Origin: JAJFUE01 sp039683515
GTDB lineage: Bacteria > Sumerlaeota > Sumerlaeia > MVZB01
NCBI GenBank assembly: GCA_039683515.1
Contig: JBDKRG010000027.1
Span: 1-47,192 of the forward strand
Direction of reading: 5' to 3'
Length of the DNA: 47,192 nt
Every line of letters begins with the position of its first letter. The stretch's first letter is position 1. Below the pieces are notes generated by a model that saw only the letters and a list, made by a program, of their open reading frames with translations, searched no databases and had not been told where the DNA came from. Below are positions 8,996 to 16,607 of the stretch, piece after piece. Both the position numbers and the translations under genes were made by a program.

Positions 8996-10891
8996 ATGAA
9001 AAGACTCTGTCTCTACCTCTGTGCTTTGATCTGGCTCGCGATGGCGGGATGGGTGTGGATCGGGATCCCGAGGCTGCACGCGGTGCCGGTCGCGAACGTG
9101 ATCGCGGCGGCGTGGTTCCTGGTGGCGGCGCTCTGGCCGGCGGGTTTTTACCTGTCGCTCGTGCCGGCGCTGGCGCTGTTCGGGAACAACCCGGGGGGGG
9201 CGCATCACCTCTACATGCTCGATCTGGCGATGATGGGGCTTGTGGTCGGGCACCTCGCGCGGCGGGCAAGCGGCCGCGCGGTCGCGGGCAGCAGCCGGCT
9301 CGACCCGTGGGTCACGGCGTTCGTCCTCTGGTCGTGGCTGAGCCTCGTGCCGCAGCTCAGGTTCCTGTGGGTCGAGCTCGACTTCGATCCGCGCGGGTTC
9401 ATGTTCAACATTTTCAGCCACTACGCCAACGCGCCGACATATGGGCTTCAGTGCGCGCTCAAGCTGACGCTCGCGGCCGGCCTGTTCGTGCAGCTGCGCG
9501 ACCAGCCGTGGAAAAGCCGGCGGCTTGAACGCTGGCTCAAGTGGGCGCTGTGGGCGCTGGCGGCCACGGCCGTCCTGGGGCTGGGCAATTACTTCGGGTT
9601 CGTGCCGCTGGCGTGGTGGCGCGGCGAGAACATCGACATCGCGCGTTTCGGCTACCCGCGCCTGCAGTCGCTGTATTGGCATTCGGGCTGGTATGCGCAG
9701 TACGTGGAGGCGCTGGCGCCGGCGGCGCTGGCGATGGCGTGGCACGCCAGGGGCGGCCGGCGCGCGGCGGCGTGGGCGTTCGTGCTGCTGCTGGCGCTGG
9801 TGACGTTCCTCACCATGCAGCGGGCGGGATGGCTCGGCCTGACGGCGGGCTGCGCGGCCGTCGTCGCGGCGGCGACATGGATGCGCGGGGGGCGGTCGGC
9901 CGCCTGGCTGCGGATCGCGTTCCGGATGGCCGGCGTGGTCGCGGTGCTGATCGCGCTGGCGCTCGCCATGGCGGCATTGAGCCATGACTTCCGGCATCGC
10001 GCGTCGGAGCTGCTCGCCTACCGGCACCGCACGCTGATCTGGGAGGGGGCGAGCTGGATGATCCGGGCGCATCCGGCCGCCGGGATCGGGATCGGCAATT
10101 ACCACCAGACGCACCTCGCGTGGTTCAAGCCGGGCGAGGCGGCGTTCAACCTGGACGAGAACTTCAAGGGGACGGCGCACAACCTGTTCCTGCACGTCGC
10201 GGCGGAACGGGGGCTGGTAGGGCTGGGACTGCTGCTGGCGATCCTTGCCGTCGCCGCGCGGATTCTCAAGCGCCGGATGGAGTCGATCCGGAAACTCGAC
10301 GAAGTCTACGATTCGGAGCACGTCGCCGTGCTGGCCATCGCCGGCGGGCTCACGGCGCTCGCCGTCGACGGGCTGTTCCAATACACGTTTTACATCCGCA
10401 CGATCGACATCCTGTTCTGGCTGCTGATCGGCTGGACGGCCGGGATCAAGGCCAAGCCGCTCAAACCGTGGCCGGGGTGGGTGTGGCCGGCGCTGACGCT
10501 GGCCATGATCGGCTTCAGCCTGTGGAGCCAGCGCGAACATTTCAGGCCGCGGATGTATTGGGTCGGCGACCGCGATTACATCCTCGGCGGGCGCACGGTG
10601 AACCTGGAGCTGCCGGCCGGCGCCGACCGCGTCGAGCTGAGGGTCGCGAGCGTCGACCCCGACAACCAGCGCGACCCGGTCAAGTTCACCATCAAGGCGG
10701 GCGACAAGGTCCTGCGCGAGGAGACGTTCACGACCCAGACGGCCCACGCCGTGACGCTCGACGTCGGGGAGGCGGGCGGCCGGCTGACGGTCGAAGCCTC
10801 GCGCGACTGGTCCCCCTTCGCCTTCGGCGACAGGTCGATTCCGGTGAGGAGAATCGGGGTGCTGTACCTGCCGGCGGAGAAGAAGAAATAG
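8996..10891 (+). CDS. O-antigen ligase/polymerase-like membrane protein
   Basis: Product of 631 residues from ATG 8996. An upstream ATG at 8930 would add 22 residues encoded by the inverted repeat, which is unlikely. About ten membrane segments span residues 1-490. The Wzy_C/WaaL-type signature AHNLFLHVAAERGLVGLGLL lies near residue 400, preceded by the long periplasmic loop containing GIGNYHQTHLAWF. A C-terminal soluble beta-rich domain follows (about 530-631), which is longer than in typical WaaL. Family members join O-antigen to lipid A-core, polymerise it, or glycosylate proteins; these roles cannot be separated by sequence. The TAG stop overlaps the first bases of the AGTCCTG array. Confidence 0.87.
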   Translation: MKRLCLYLCALIWLAMAGWVWIGIPRLHAVPVANVIAAAWFLVAALWPAGFYLSLVPALALFGNNPGGAHHLYMLDLAMMGLVVGHLARRASGRAVAGSSRLDPWVTAFVLWSWLSLVPQLRFLWVELDFDPRGFMFNIFSHYANAPTYGLQCALKLTLAAGLFVQLRDQPWKSRRLERWLKWALWALAATAVLGLGNYFGFVPLAWWRGENIDIARFGYPRLQSLYWHSGWYAQYVEALAPAALAMAWHARGGRRAAAWAFVLLLALVTFLTMQRAGWLGLTAGCAAVVAAATWMRGGRSAAWLRIAFRMAGVVAVLIALALAMAALSHDFRHRASELLAYRHRTLIWEGASWMIRAHPAAGIGIGNYHQTHLAWFKPGEAAFNLDENFKGTAHNLFLHVAAERGLVGLGLLLAILAVAARILKRRMESIRKLDEVYDSEHVAVLAIAGGLTALAVDGLFQYTFYIRTIDILFWLLIGWTAGIKAKPLKPWPGWVWPALTLAMIGFSLWSQREHFRPRMYWVGDRDYILGGRTVNLELPAGADRVELRVASVDPDNQRDPVKFTIKAGDKVLREETFTTQTAHAVTLDVGEAGGRLTVEASRDWSPFAFGDRSIPVRRIGVLYLPAEKKK

Positions 10892-10959
10892 TCCTGAGTC
10901 CTGAGTCCTGAGTCCTGAGTCCTGAGTCCTGAGTCCTGAGTCCTGGATCCTGAGGACTG
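10890..10959. repeat. AGTCCTG heptamer array, 8 perfect plus 2 degenerate units
   Basis: Eight exact units (10890-10945) are followed by GATCCTG and AGGACTG. The first unit overlaps the TAG stop (10889-10891) of the ligase-like gene. It faces an inverted array at 11031-11058 across the terminator hairpin. Confidence 0.95.
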
Positions 10960-10982
10960 AGTCGAGGCACGGGTAAAAATAA

Positions 10983-11018
10983 AGGCGGAATTGGTGATCA
11001 CCAACTCCGCCTGTTTTG
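10983..11018. terminator. Bidirectional intrinsic terminator between convergent genes
   Basis: A 15-bp stem with one A/C mismatch is centred on TGATCA (10983-11012). The plus strand continues CTGTTTTG, and the minus strand continues with TTTATTTTTA, so it can stop transcription from both sides. It lies between the two inverted AGTCCTG arrays, which would extend the pairing in a readthrough RNA. Confidence 0.85.
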
Positions 11019-11030
11019 TTGATTCCGACT

Positions 11031-11058
11031 CAGGACTCAGGACTCGGCACTCAGGACT
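11031..11058. repeat. Inverted AGTCCTG array at the nagB 3' end
   Basis: On the plus strand there are three CAGGACT units and one CGGCACT. The nagB stop (11051-11053 on the minus strand) lies inside the last unit, so the array supplies the final Ser codon and the TGA. Relative to nagB the orientation is the same as at the two plus-strand genes with this repeat. Confidence 0.9.
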
Positions 11059-11797
11059 CCTTCAGGAGCGAGGCGGCGGGCTTGTCGAGGAAGACCCAGC
11101 ACTTGGCGTGGGTCTTCAGGATCGACGCCGGGTGCAGGTTGCTGATCGGGGCGCCGTCGGCGAGGCAATCCTTGACCGCCTGCGCCTTGCGCAGGTCGGG
11201 GGCCGTGCAGATGATGTTCTCGATGCGCACGATGGCCGGGATCGACATCGAGATGGCGTGCCTCGGGACGGCGTCGAGGGTCGGGAACCAGCCCTCGCCG
11301 AGCTGCTGGTTGCGGCAGACCTGGTCGAGCTCGACGACGCGGTACGACTGCCTGGCCTCGAAGTCGGCGGGCGGGTCGTTGAACGCGAGGTGGCCGTTCT
11401 CGCCGATGCCGATGAACGCGACATCGATCGGGGCGGCGTCAAGAGCGGCGCTGATGCGCTTGCATTCGGCCTCGGCGTCGGGCGCGGAGCCGTTGATGAA
11501 GTTGATTTTGCCGATCGGCACGACGCCGATGACGCGCTCCTTGAGGAAACGGCGGAAGCTGGCCGGATGGTCCTCGTCGATGCCGATGTATTCGTCGAGG
11601 TGGAAGAGCTCGACGCGGCTCCAGTCGATTCCGGGCGCCTTGGTCAGGTGCGAAAGGAACTCGATCTGGGACGCGGCGCTGGCGAACACGGCGCGGACGC
11701 CGGGCTTGGCGGCAAGAGCCTTGCGGAGGATGTCGGCGGCGCGTTCGGCCGCCTCGAGCCCGCAGATCTGGGGGGTATCGAATACGCGAATTTCCAT
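11051..11797 (-). CDS. nagB: Glucosamine-6-phosphate deaminase
   Basis: Product of 248 residues from ATG 11797, which has GGAAGG upstream. A longer frame starting near 11854 lacks family similarity at its N-terminus. Key motifs are ELFHLDEYIG with Asp68/Glu69 and GIGENGHLAFNDPP near residue 139 with the catalytic His. The phosphate-loop region reads FASAASQIEFLSHL rather than the E. coli GSTP form, a variation that I recall from memory in other bacterial NagB-like proteins. NagB converts glucosamine-6-phosphate to fructose-6-phosphate and ammonia. No nagA or transporter is adjacent. The last codons come from the AGTCCTG array. Confidence 0.9.
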   Translation of the reverse strand: MEIRVFDTPQICGLEAAERAADILRKALAAKPGVRAVFASAASQIEFLSHLTKAPGIDWSRVELFHLDEYIGIDEDHPASFRRFLKERVIGVVPIGKINFINGSAPDAEAECKRISAALDAAPIDVAFIGIGENGHLAFNDPPADFEARQSYRVVELDQVCRNQQLGEGWFPTLDAVPRHAISMSIPAIVRIENIICTAPDLRKAQAVKDCLADGAPISNLHPASILKTHAKCWVFLDKPAASLLKES

Positions 11798-11902
11798 CGT
11801 CTGCCTTCCTTCTAGTTTCAGCTGCGAAACAAAGCTTACACAGTAGCAAAACATGTTAAGCCAGATGAAAACGGGAAATCAAGAAAGGGAAATGGGAAGA
11901 AA

Positions 11903-12201
11903 ATGATGAATGATGAATGATGAGTGATGAATCCAGAACCGGCGGCCCCAAACACTCAGCGATCCTCGACAAGAACCGCTAGTGTCGTGTCATGCATCAA
12001 ATGACCGGTATGATGATCGAACCGGTAAACCGGTTCCAAATATATTTTCGATCCGACCGGGGGTTGGTTTGGCTCGCAAGCTCGCCAATCCAACCCCCGG
12101 CTTTGATATCGAACCGCTTCGCGGTTCAAAAACAAATCCGACAGATGACAGTTAACGCGTCACCAGGAATCTTTCATTCATCATTCATCACTCATCATTC
12201 A
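11903..12201. repeat. Inverted ATGATGA heptamer arrays around REP-like palindromes (nagB upstream spacer)
   Basis: This spacer of about 400 bases has no gene. The left array (11903-11930) has ATGATGA x3 plus GTGATGA. The right array (12174-12201) is the complement, TCATTCA-type x4, and contains the stop of the GHL10-like gene (12195-12197). Between them are a 17-bp stem with one mismatch (12057-12073 with 12084-12100, CCGGGGGTTGG...) and the short palindromes GAACCGGTaaACCGGTTC (about 12018-12035) and GAACCGcttcgCGGTTC (12111-12127). No promoter for nagB is obvious. Confidence 0.8.
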
Positions 12202-13808
12202 TTTTCAAATACGTTCGAGAACTTGCCCTTGAGGTATTCCTCGGACTTGGCGGAGGGGCGGATCGGCTCGGTGTCGCGGTCGTGCGCGAAACCCTCCTTC
12301 TTGAGCATGTCGAGGAGCATCTCGCGGCGGGTGCGCGGCGGGTTCGGACGCGGGGTGGATTGCGCCTTCACGGTGGTCGTCGGCTCATCGAGCCGCGTCG
12401 GCACGGAGGCCGTCGTCGGCTGGTCGATGCCGGCGAGCTGGCGGGCCGTGGCCAGTTCCTGGTCCTTGATGACCGGGATCAAGCGGGTGGCCTGCCCCTC
12501 CTCGATCGACGGCGGCGGCGGCAGCTGGAGTTCGGCATCGGTCGTCGTCGTTGTCTCGCGGTCGGCGTTGCGCGGGTTCTCGGCGAGTTGGCGCATGCGG
12601 GCGACGTAGGCGCCGGAGAGGGCGGTCTCGGCGATGGCGTCGAAGAACAGATCGCGCACGCCGGGGTCGCGCTCGGGGTTCTGGAAGCTGTAGAGCGCCA
12701 TGCCATAGGCGCCCGAGAGGGCGACGCGCTGCATCTGGCGCAGCGCCGAGATCGAGTCGTTCAGGTTGCCGCCGACGCCGACGTAGGCGATCCCCTTGGC
12801 GTCCTTGTCGACGGCAAGGGCGAAGTTGAGCCAGCCGAGGAACTGGTCGGCGTCCTGCTGTTCGCCGCGGAAATTCTTGACGTAGACGCGCGGGACGACG
12901 CTGTCGCGCAGCCAGCGCGGCCAGTTCTGGTGGCTCCCGGCGTAGACGGCCGAGTCCTTGAACGCCTCGACATTGGCCGGGGCCTTGCCGACGGCCTCGG
13001 CGCCGACGCTGACGACGATGTCGCGCCGGACCGAGCGGGCGGCCTTGACGAATTCCTCGAGCGCCTCCGAGATGACCTTCGAGCGGAAGCTGATCCAGGC
13101 CGGGTCGTTCGGGGCGGGGCGGTCGGCGCGGCCGGTCTCGGACTGGAAACGCTGGAGCATGGCCGGGTGGTAGCCCCACTCCGGCCCCGGGTCGCACATC
13201 GGGTCGATGTAGATCCCGTCGATCGGGTATTTGGCCAGCTCGGCGATGACCTGCGCCATGAGGGCGCGGACCTCGGGGAGGCCCGGCTCGAGGTAGCGGT
13301 CGCCGGCGGCGGTCTGGTTGGCGTCCTTGTCGTTGCGGGTCAGCCAGTTCATGCGATCGGGCGCGGCCGCCAGGAGCTGCACGGGAAGGGGCGAGTTCAC
13401 GTTGCCGACATGAAACGGATCGATCCAGGCGATGACGGCCTTCTTGCGCGGCCCCTTGTGCAGGTCGGCGGCGAGCCGCGCCAGCGGGTCGAAGTTGGCG
13501 GTCAGGCCGAGGGCCTTGGAGAGCTGCTTGGAGTTGTAGTAGGCCGAGCCGTTCTCGACGACCTGGACGATGACTTCCTCGAACGCCAGGCCGCGGACTT
13601 CGCCAACGAGGCGCTCGACCGGCAAGCTTTCACGGATCCAGTCGCCCTCGGCCGTCAGCCAGATGGCCGAGCGGACGGGGGTGGTCTCCTCGTCGGCCTC
13701 GGGCGGGTTCGGGGTCGGGGCTTCGACCGGCTGCGCCAGGCCCGCCGCGGCCGCCGCCCACAACAGAACCAGGGGCGCCAGAAGATGGCAGATCGATTGG
13801 GTTCTCAT
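12195..13808 (-). CDS. Exported glycosyl-hydrolase-like protein, GHL10 (DUF187) type
   Basis: Product of 537 residues. The start is supported by AAGGAG about 10 bases upstream and a signal peptide (MRTQSICHLLAPLVLLW, cleavage near GLAQ). Residues about 45-400 look like a TIM barrel of the GHL10/DUF187 family: RSAIWLTAEGDWI, VIAWIDPFHV, then YPIDGIYIDPMCDPGPEWGY, whose acidic residues on a barrel strand match the expected active-site edge, and later AYGMALYSFQNP. The C-terminal 130 residues are Pro/Thr/Arg-rich and probably disordered. Family members are predicted periplasmic glycosidases acting on cell-surface glycans, but substrates are largely uncharacterised. The stop codon lies in the ATGATGA-type array. 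Confidence 0.8.
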   Translation of the reverse strand: MRTQSICHLLAPLVLLWAAAAAGLAQPVEAPTPNPPEADEETTPVRSAIWLTAEGDWIRESLPVERLVGEVRGLAFEEVIVQVVENGSAYYNSKQLSKALGLTANFDPLARLAADLHKGPRKKAVIAWIDPFHVGNVNSPLPVQLLAAAPDRMNWLTRNDKDANQTAAGDRYLEPGLPEVRALMAQVIAELAKYPIDGIYIDPMCDPGPEWGYHPAMLQRFQSETGRADRPAPNDPAWISFRSKVISEALEEFVKAARSVRRDIVVSVGAEAVGKAPANVEAFKDSAVYAGSHQNWPRWLRDSVVPRVYVKNFRGEQQDADQFLGWLNFALAVDKDAKGIAYVGVGGNLNDSISALRQMQRVALSGAYGMALYSFQNPERDPGVRDLFFDAIAETALSGAYVARMRQLAENPRNADRETTTTTDAELQLPPPPSIEEGQATRLIPVIKDQELATARQLAGIDQPTTASVPTRLDEPTTTVKAQSTPRPNPPRTRREMLLDMLKKEGFAHDRDTEPIRPSAKSEEYLKGKFSNVFENE

Positions 13809-13908
13809 CGCGCATTAACTCCTTACGGGACAACCGTTCCCACCGCCCAACCTGTATTTTTATGCCGCTTGGCGGAGGTAAGCAAGGATATAGGACACTT
13901 TTCAGGAA

Positions 13909-13936
13909 ATGATGAATGCGGAATGATGAATGATGA
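13909..13936. repeat. ATGATGA heptamer array in a divergent region
   Basis: Units ATGATGA, ATGCGGA, ATGATGA, ATGATGA. The array lies about 100 bases upstream of the GHL10-like gene and about 100 upstream of the TatD gene, in the same plus-strand orientation as the array at 11903. No inverted partner is near. The second unit mixes in the GCGGA motif of the 3501 array. Confidence 0.8.
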
Positions 13937-13960
13937 AAAAAATCGAGACCCTATTGTGCT

Positions 13961-13988
13961 TTGCTTTGGGTTGGGATCGGCATAAAAT
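13961..13988 (+). promoter_or_regulatory. Weak candidate promoter for the TatD-radical SAM gene
   Basis: A good -10 element TAAAAT (13983-13988) is preceded at 16 bases by a poor -35, TTGCTT (13961-13966). The expected transcription start is about 38 bases before the ATG at 14033. Confidence 0.3.
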
Positions 13989-14032
13989 GTGATGCGGCGC
14001 GGCGGTCCGGGGAACCCCGCCCGATTTACCCC

Positions 14033-15412
14033 ATGCTGATTGACTCGCACGTTCACCTTCAGGACAAGAAATTCGCCCGCGACCTGGAGCGGGTGCTCGA
14101 CCGCGCCGAGGATGCCGGCATCGAGCGGATGATCTGCATCGGCGACAAGATCGATTCGAGCCGGCGCGCGATCGCCATGGCCCGGCAGAACCCGCGGCTG
14201 GCGGCGGCCGTCGGCGTTCACCCGCACTACGACGCCCAGTTCACGGCCAAGACGCTCCTGGAGCTGGCGGCGCTGGCGCGCGACCCGACCGTCGTCGCCA
14301 TCGGCGAGATCGGGCTCGACTACCACTACCCCAACCCCAACGAGCAGCGGCAGATCGATTGCTTCGTCGCGCAGGCCCACCTGGCCGACCGCCGCAAGCT
14401 GCCGCTCATCATCCACTGCCGCGACGCCTACGACCAGATGCTGCGGCTGATCCGCGAGGACAGCCACATCCCGCGCCGCGGCGTGCTGCACTGCTACTCG
14501 GGCGACTACGAGCAGGCGCGCGGGTTTCTGGACGAAGGCTATTACCTGGGGATCGGCGGGGCCGTGACCTACCCCAACGCCGACACGCTGCGCGACGTGG
14601 TGCGGCGCGTCGGGCTGGACCGGATCGTGAGCGAGACCGACGGCCCCTACCTCCCGCCGCAGACCAAGCGCGGCCGCCGCAACGAGCCGTCCTACATGAA
14701 GCACGTCATCAAGACGCTGGCCGACCTGACCAACCTGAGCTACCAGGACGCGGCGCGGATCACGAAGGCCAACGCCATCAAGCTGTTCAACCTGCCCGCC
14801 CCGCCCGGCGCCGAGGCGGTCTACAGCATCCGGCGCACGCTCTACGTCGGCGTGACCAACCGCTGCCCCAACGAGTGCTACTTCTGCCAGCGGCACCATG
14901 ACTACATGATCATGGGCCATTTCCTGAAGCTCGACCACGAGCCGAGCGCGCAGGACATCATCGAGCGCATCGACAACCCGACGCAGTACCGCGAGATCGT
15001 GCTGAGCGGCCTGGGCGAGCCGACGCTGCGCTGGGACGTGTGCCTCGAGCTGGCGCGGCGGCTCAAGGACCTCGGCGCGCGCGTGCGGCTCAACACGAGC
15101 GGCCTGGGGTCGCTGCTCAACGGCCGCGACATCACCGGCGACATGGCCGGCCGCTTCGACAGCGTCTCGATCAACATGATCGCCCACAACCGCGACACGT
15201 ACAACCAGATCGCCAAGCCGGACGAGCCGCGGTCGTGGGACGCGATGCTCGAGTTCACGCGGCAATGCAGGAGCACGGTGCCCGAGGTGATCATGACGAT
15301 CGTCGCGGTGCCCGAGGTCGACGTCGAGGAATGCCGCCGGCTGGCCGAGGACGAGCTGCAGGTGCGCCTCAGGGTGAGGGAATGGCGCGACGAGCGCGTG
15401 GTGATTGAATGA
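14033..15412 (+). CDS. TatD-family hydrolase fused to a TatD-associated radical SAM domain
   Basis: Product of 459 residues from ATG 14033; an upstream start at 13961 adds unrelated residues. Residues 1 to about 260 are a TatD metallo-hydrolase: SHVHL (metal-binding His-x-His), GEIGLDYHYP, LPLIIHCRDAYDQM, VLHCYSGDYE, VSETDGPYLPP. Residues about 268-459 are a radical SAM domain with RCPNECYFCQ (Cys278, Cys282, Cys285 in C-x3-C-x2-C), GLGEPTLRWDV and RLNTSGLGSLLNGRD. A TatD-linked radical SAM family is known, usually as a separate gene. Here both are one chain with no stop or frame change. TatD proteins are Mg-dependent nucleases or hydrolases; the radical SAM substrate is unknown. lgt follows 100 bases downstream after a repeat array. 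Confidence 0.9.
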   Translation: MLIDSHVHLQDKKFARDLERVLDRAEDAGIERMICIGDKIDSSRRAIAMARQNPRLAAAVGVHPHYDAQFTAKTLLELAALARDPTVVAIGEIGLDYHYPNPNEQRQIDCFVAQAHLADRRKLPLIIHCRDAYDQMLRLIREDSHIPRRGVLHCYSGDYEQARGFLDEGYYLGIGGAVTYPNADTLRDVVRRVGLDRIVSETDGPYLPPQTKRGRRNEPSYMKHVIKTLADLTNLSYQDAARITKANAIKLFNLPAPPGAEAVYSIRRTLYVGVTNRCPNECYFCQRHHDYMIMGHFLKLDHEPSAQDIIERIDNPTQYREIVLSGLGEPTLRWDVCLELARRLKDLGARVRLNTSGLGSLLNGRDITGDMAGRFDSVSINMIAHNRDTYNQIAKPDEPRSWDAMLEFTRQCRSTVPEVIMTIVAVPEVDVEECRRLAEDELQVRLRVREWRDERVVIE

Positions 15413-15416
15413 AATA

Positions 15417-15477
15417 TTCGATTGTCGATATGATTACGATTTTCGATTACGATTACGAGCACGAGCACGAGCACGAA
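15417..15477. repeat. Composite array TTCGAT / GATTAC / GAGCAC
   Basis: Begins four bases after the TatD-radical SAM stop. TTCGATTGTCGATAT is followed by GATTACGATTTTCG, two further GATTAC units, then three GAGCAC hexamers. The module order equals that at 16500 and, inverted, at 6957 and 26412. Confidence 0.88.
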
Positions 15478-15512
15478 TGAGTGCTTAGATTGAGCTCAGG
15501 TAAATATCCAAC

Positions 15513-16457
15513 ATGCACCCGATATTGTTTCAGATAGGCAATTTTCCGGTCGGAACGTATGGGCTGATGATCGTTGTCGGCATTATGGCGGCCATCGGGC
15601 TGGCGAGCTTCCTGGCCCGGCGGCGCGGCATGCAGCCCGAGTTCTTCCAGGACCTGGCCATGGTGGCGCTGCTCGCCGGGTTCGTCGGCGGGCGGCTGCT
15701 CTACGTCCTGCTCGACGTCAAATATTATCTGAACAATCCGGGCGAGATCGTCTTCTCGCGCGGCGGGTTCGTGTTCCAGGGCGGGGCGATCCTCGCCATC
15801 CTCGTGTGCATCTGGTATATCCGGCGCCACCGCCAGCCGATGTTCGAGACGGCCGACATCGCCGCGCCGGCGCTCGTGCTGGCGCACGCGTTCGGGCGGA
15901 TCGGCTGCTTCCTGGCCGGCTGCTGCTACGGCCTGACGTGCACGGCCGACCACGCCCACCCGGTCCTCGAGAAGATCGCCGTCCAGTACCCGCTGGTGAA
16001 GGACGCCGCCGGCAACCCGGTCGAAATGTTCAACTGGGCCTACTCCGAACAGGTCCGCAACGGCCTGATCGAGCCGGGGGCGGCGGCGCCGCTGCCGATC
16101 GTGCCGGTGCAGCTGTTCGAGTCGGCCGGAAATTTCCTGATCTGCGCCGTGCTCGTGTGGGCATGGCGGCGCAAGCGGTTCTCCGGGCAAATCGCGGCGA
16201 TGTACCTGGGGCTTTATGGGCTGCTGCGGTTCAGCCTCGAATTCCTGCGCGGCGACACCGAGCGCGGGCTGTGGCTGGGCGGGTCGATCTCGACGGCCCA
16301 GATCATCTCGATCGGGATGATCGCCGCGGCGGCGGCGCTGTGGGCCGCGCGGATGAACCAGGGCCTCGAGCCGATCCCCGCGCCGGCGCAGGAGAAGCCG
16401 GAGAAAAAAGAAGCGGCGCCGGCCGGCGGCAAGCGGAAACACAAACATTCGCGGTAA
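15513..16457 (+). CDS. lgt: Prolipoprotein diacylglyceryl transferase
   Basis: Product of 314 residues with about seven membrane segments. It carries the Lgt signature HAFGRIGCFLAGCCYG (including the conserved Arg of GRxG), the PVQLFES segment and the late FSLEFLRGD Arg. The enzyme moves diacylglycerol from phosphatidylglycerol to the lipobox cysteine of prolipoproteins at the inner membrane, and thus serves the lipoproteins of this window. The usual HGG segment reads GGFVFQGG, with Gln89 where E. coli has the functionally important His103. The GCFLAGCCYG form, known from other phyla, also differs from E. coli. The C-terminal 30 residues are Lys/Pro/Ala-rich. Identity is secure despite these changes. 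Confidence 0.95.
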   Translation: MHPILFQIGNFPVGTYGLMIVVGIMAAIGLASFLARRRGMQPEFFQDLAMVALLAGFVGGRLLYVLLDVKYYLNNPGEIVFSRGGFVFQGGAILAILVCIWYIRRHRQPMFETADIAAPALVLAHAFGRIGCFLAGCCYGLTCTADHAHPVLEKIAVQYPLVKDAAGNPVEMFNWAYSEQVRNGLIEPGAAAPLPIVPVQLFESAGNFLICAVLVWAWRRKRFSGQIAAMYLGLYGLLRFSLEFLRGDTERGLWLGGSISTAQIISIGMIAAAAALWAARMNQGLEPIPAPAQEKPEKKEAAPAGGKRKHKHSR

Positions 16458-16499
16458 TGGGTAAAGGGGATCGGCCGGATCGGGCGGGTTGAGTTTTGA

Positions 16500-16605
16500 G
16501 TTTCGATTTTCGATTACGATTACGAGCACGATTACGAGCACGAGCACGAGCACGACGCACGACGCACGAGGACTTCCCACATCTTTTCGTAGTAACACAA
16601 ATGAA
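16500..16605. repeat. Composite array plus conserved 3' flank, between convergent genes
   Basis: Ordered modules TTTCGAT, GATTAC, GAGCAC (several) and GACGCAC x2 run to about 16570. They are followed by a flank GAGGACTTCC...TTCGTAGTAACAC (16569-16605). About 80% of this flank and of the preceding GACGCAC end recurs at 21155-21203, so the flank is part of the dispersed element. The array ends just before the stop of the 598-residue gene. Confidence 0.85.
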
Positions 16606-16607
16606 AG

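Noticed and set aside
7734..11058. Assembly artefact as the cause of the heptamer arrays
   Set aside because: Arrays of several different units occur at many sites with degenerate copies and consistent placement at gene ends, which a local assembly error would not produce. Exact unit counts could still be wrong.
11798..11854. Longer start for nagB
   Set aside because: The extra 19 residues (MFCYCVSFVSQ...) have no counterpart in the family, and the ATG at 11797 has a good GGAAGG upstream.
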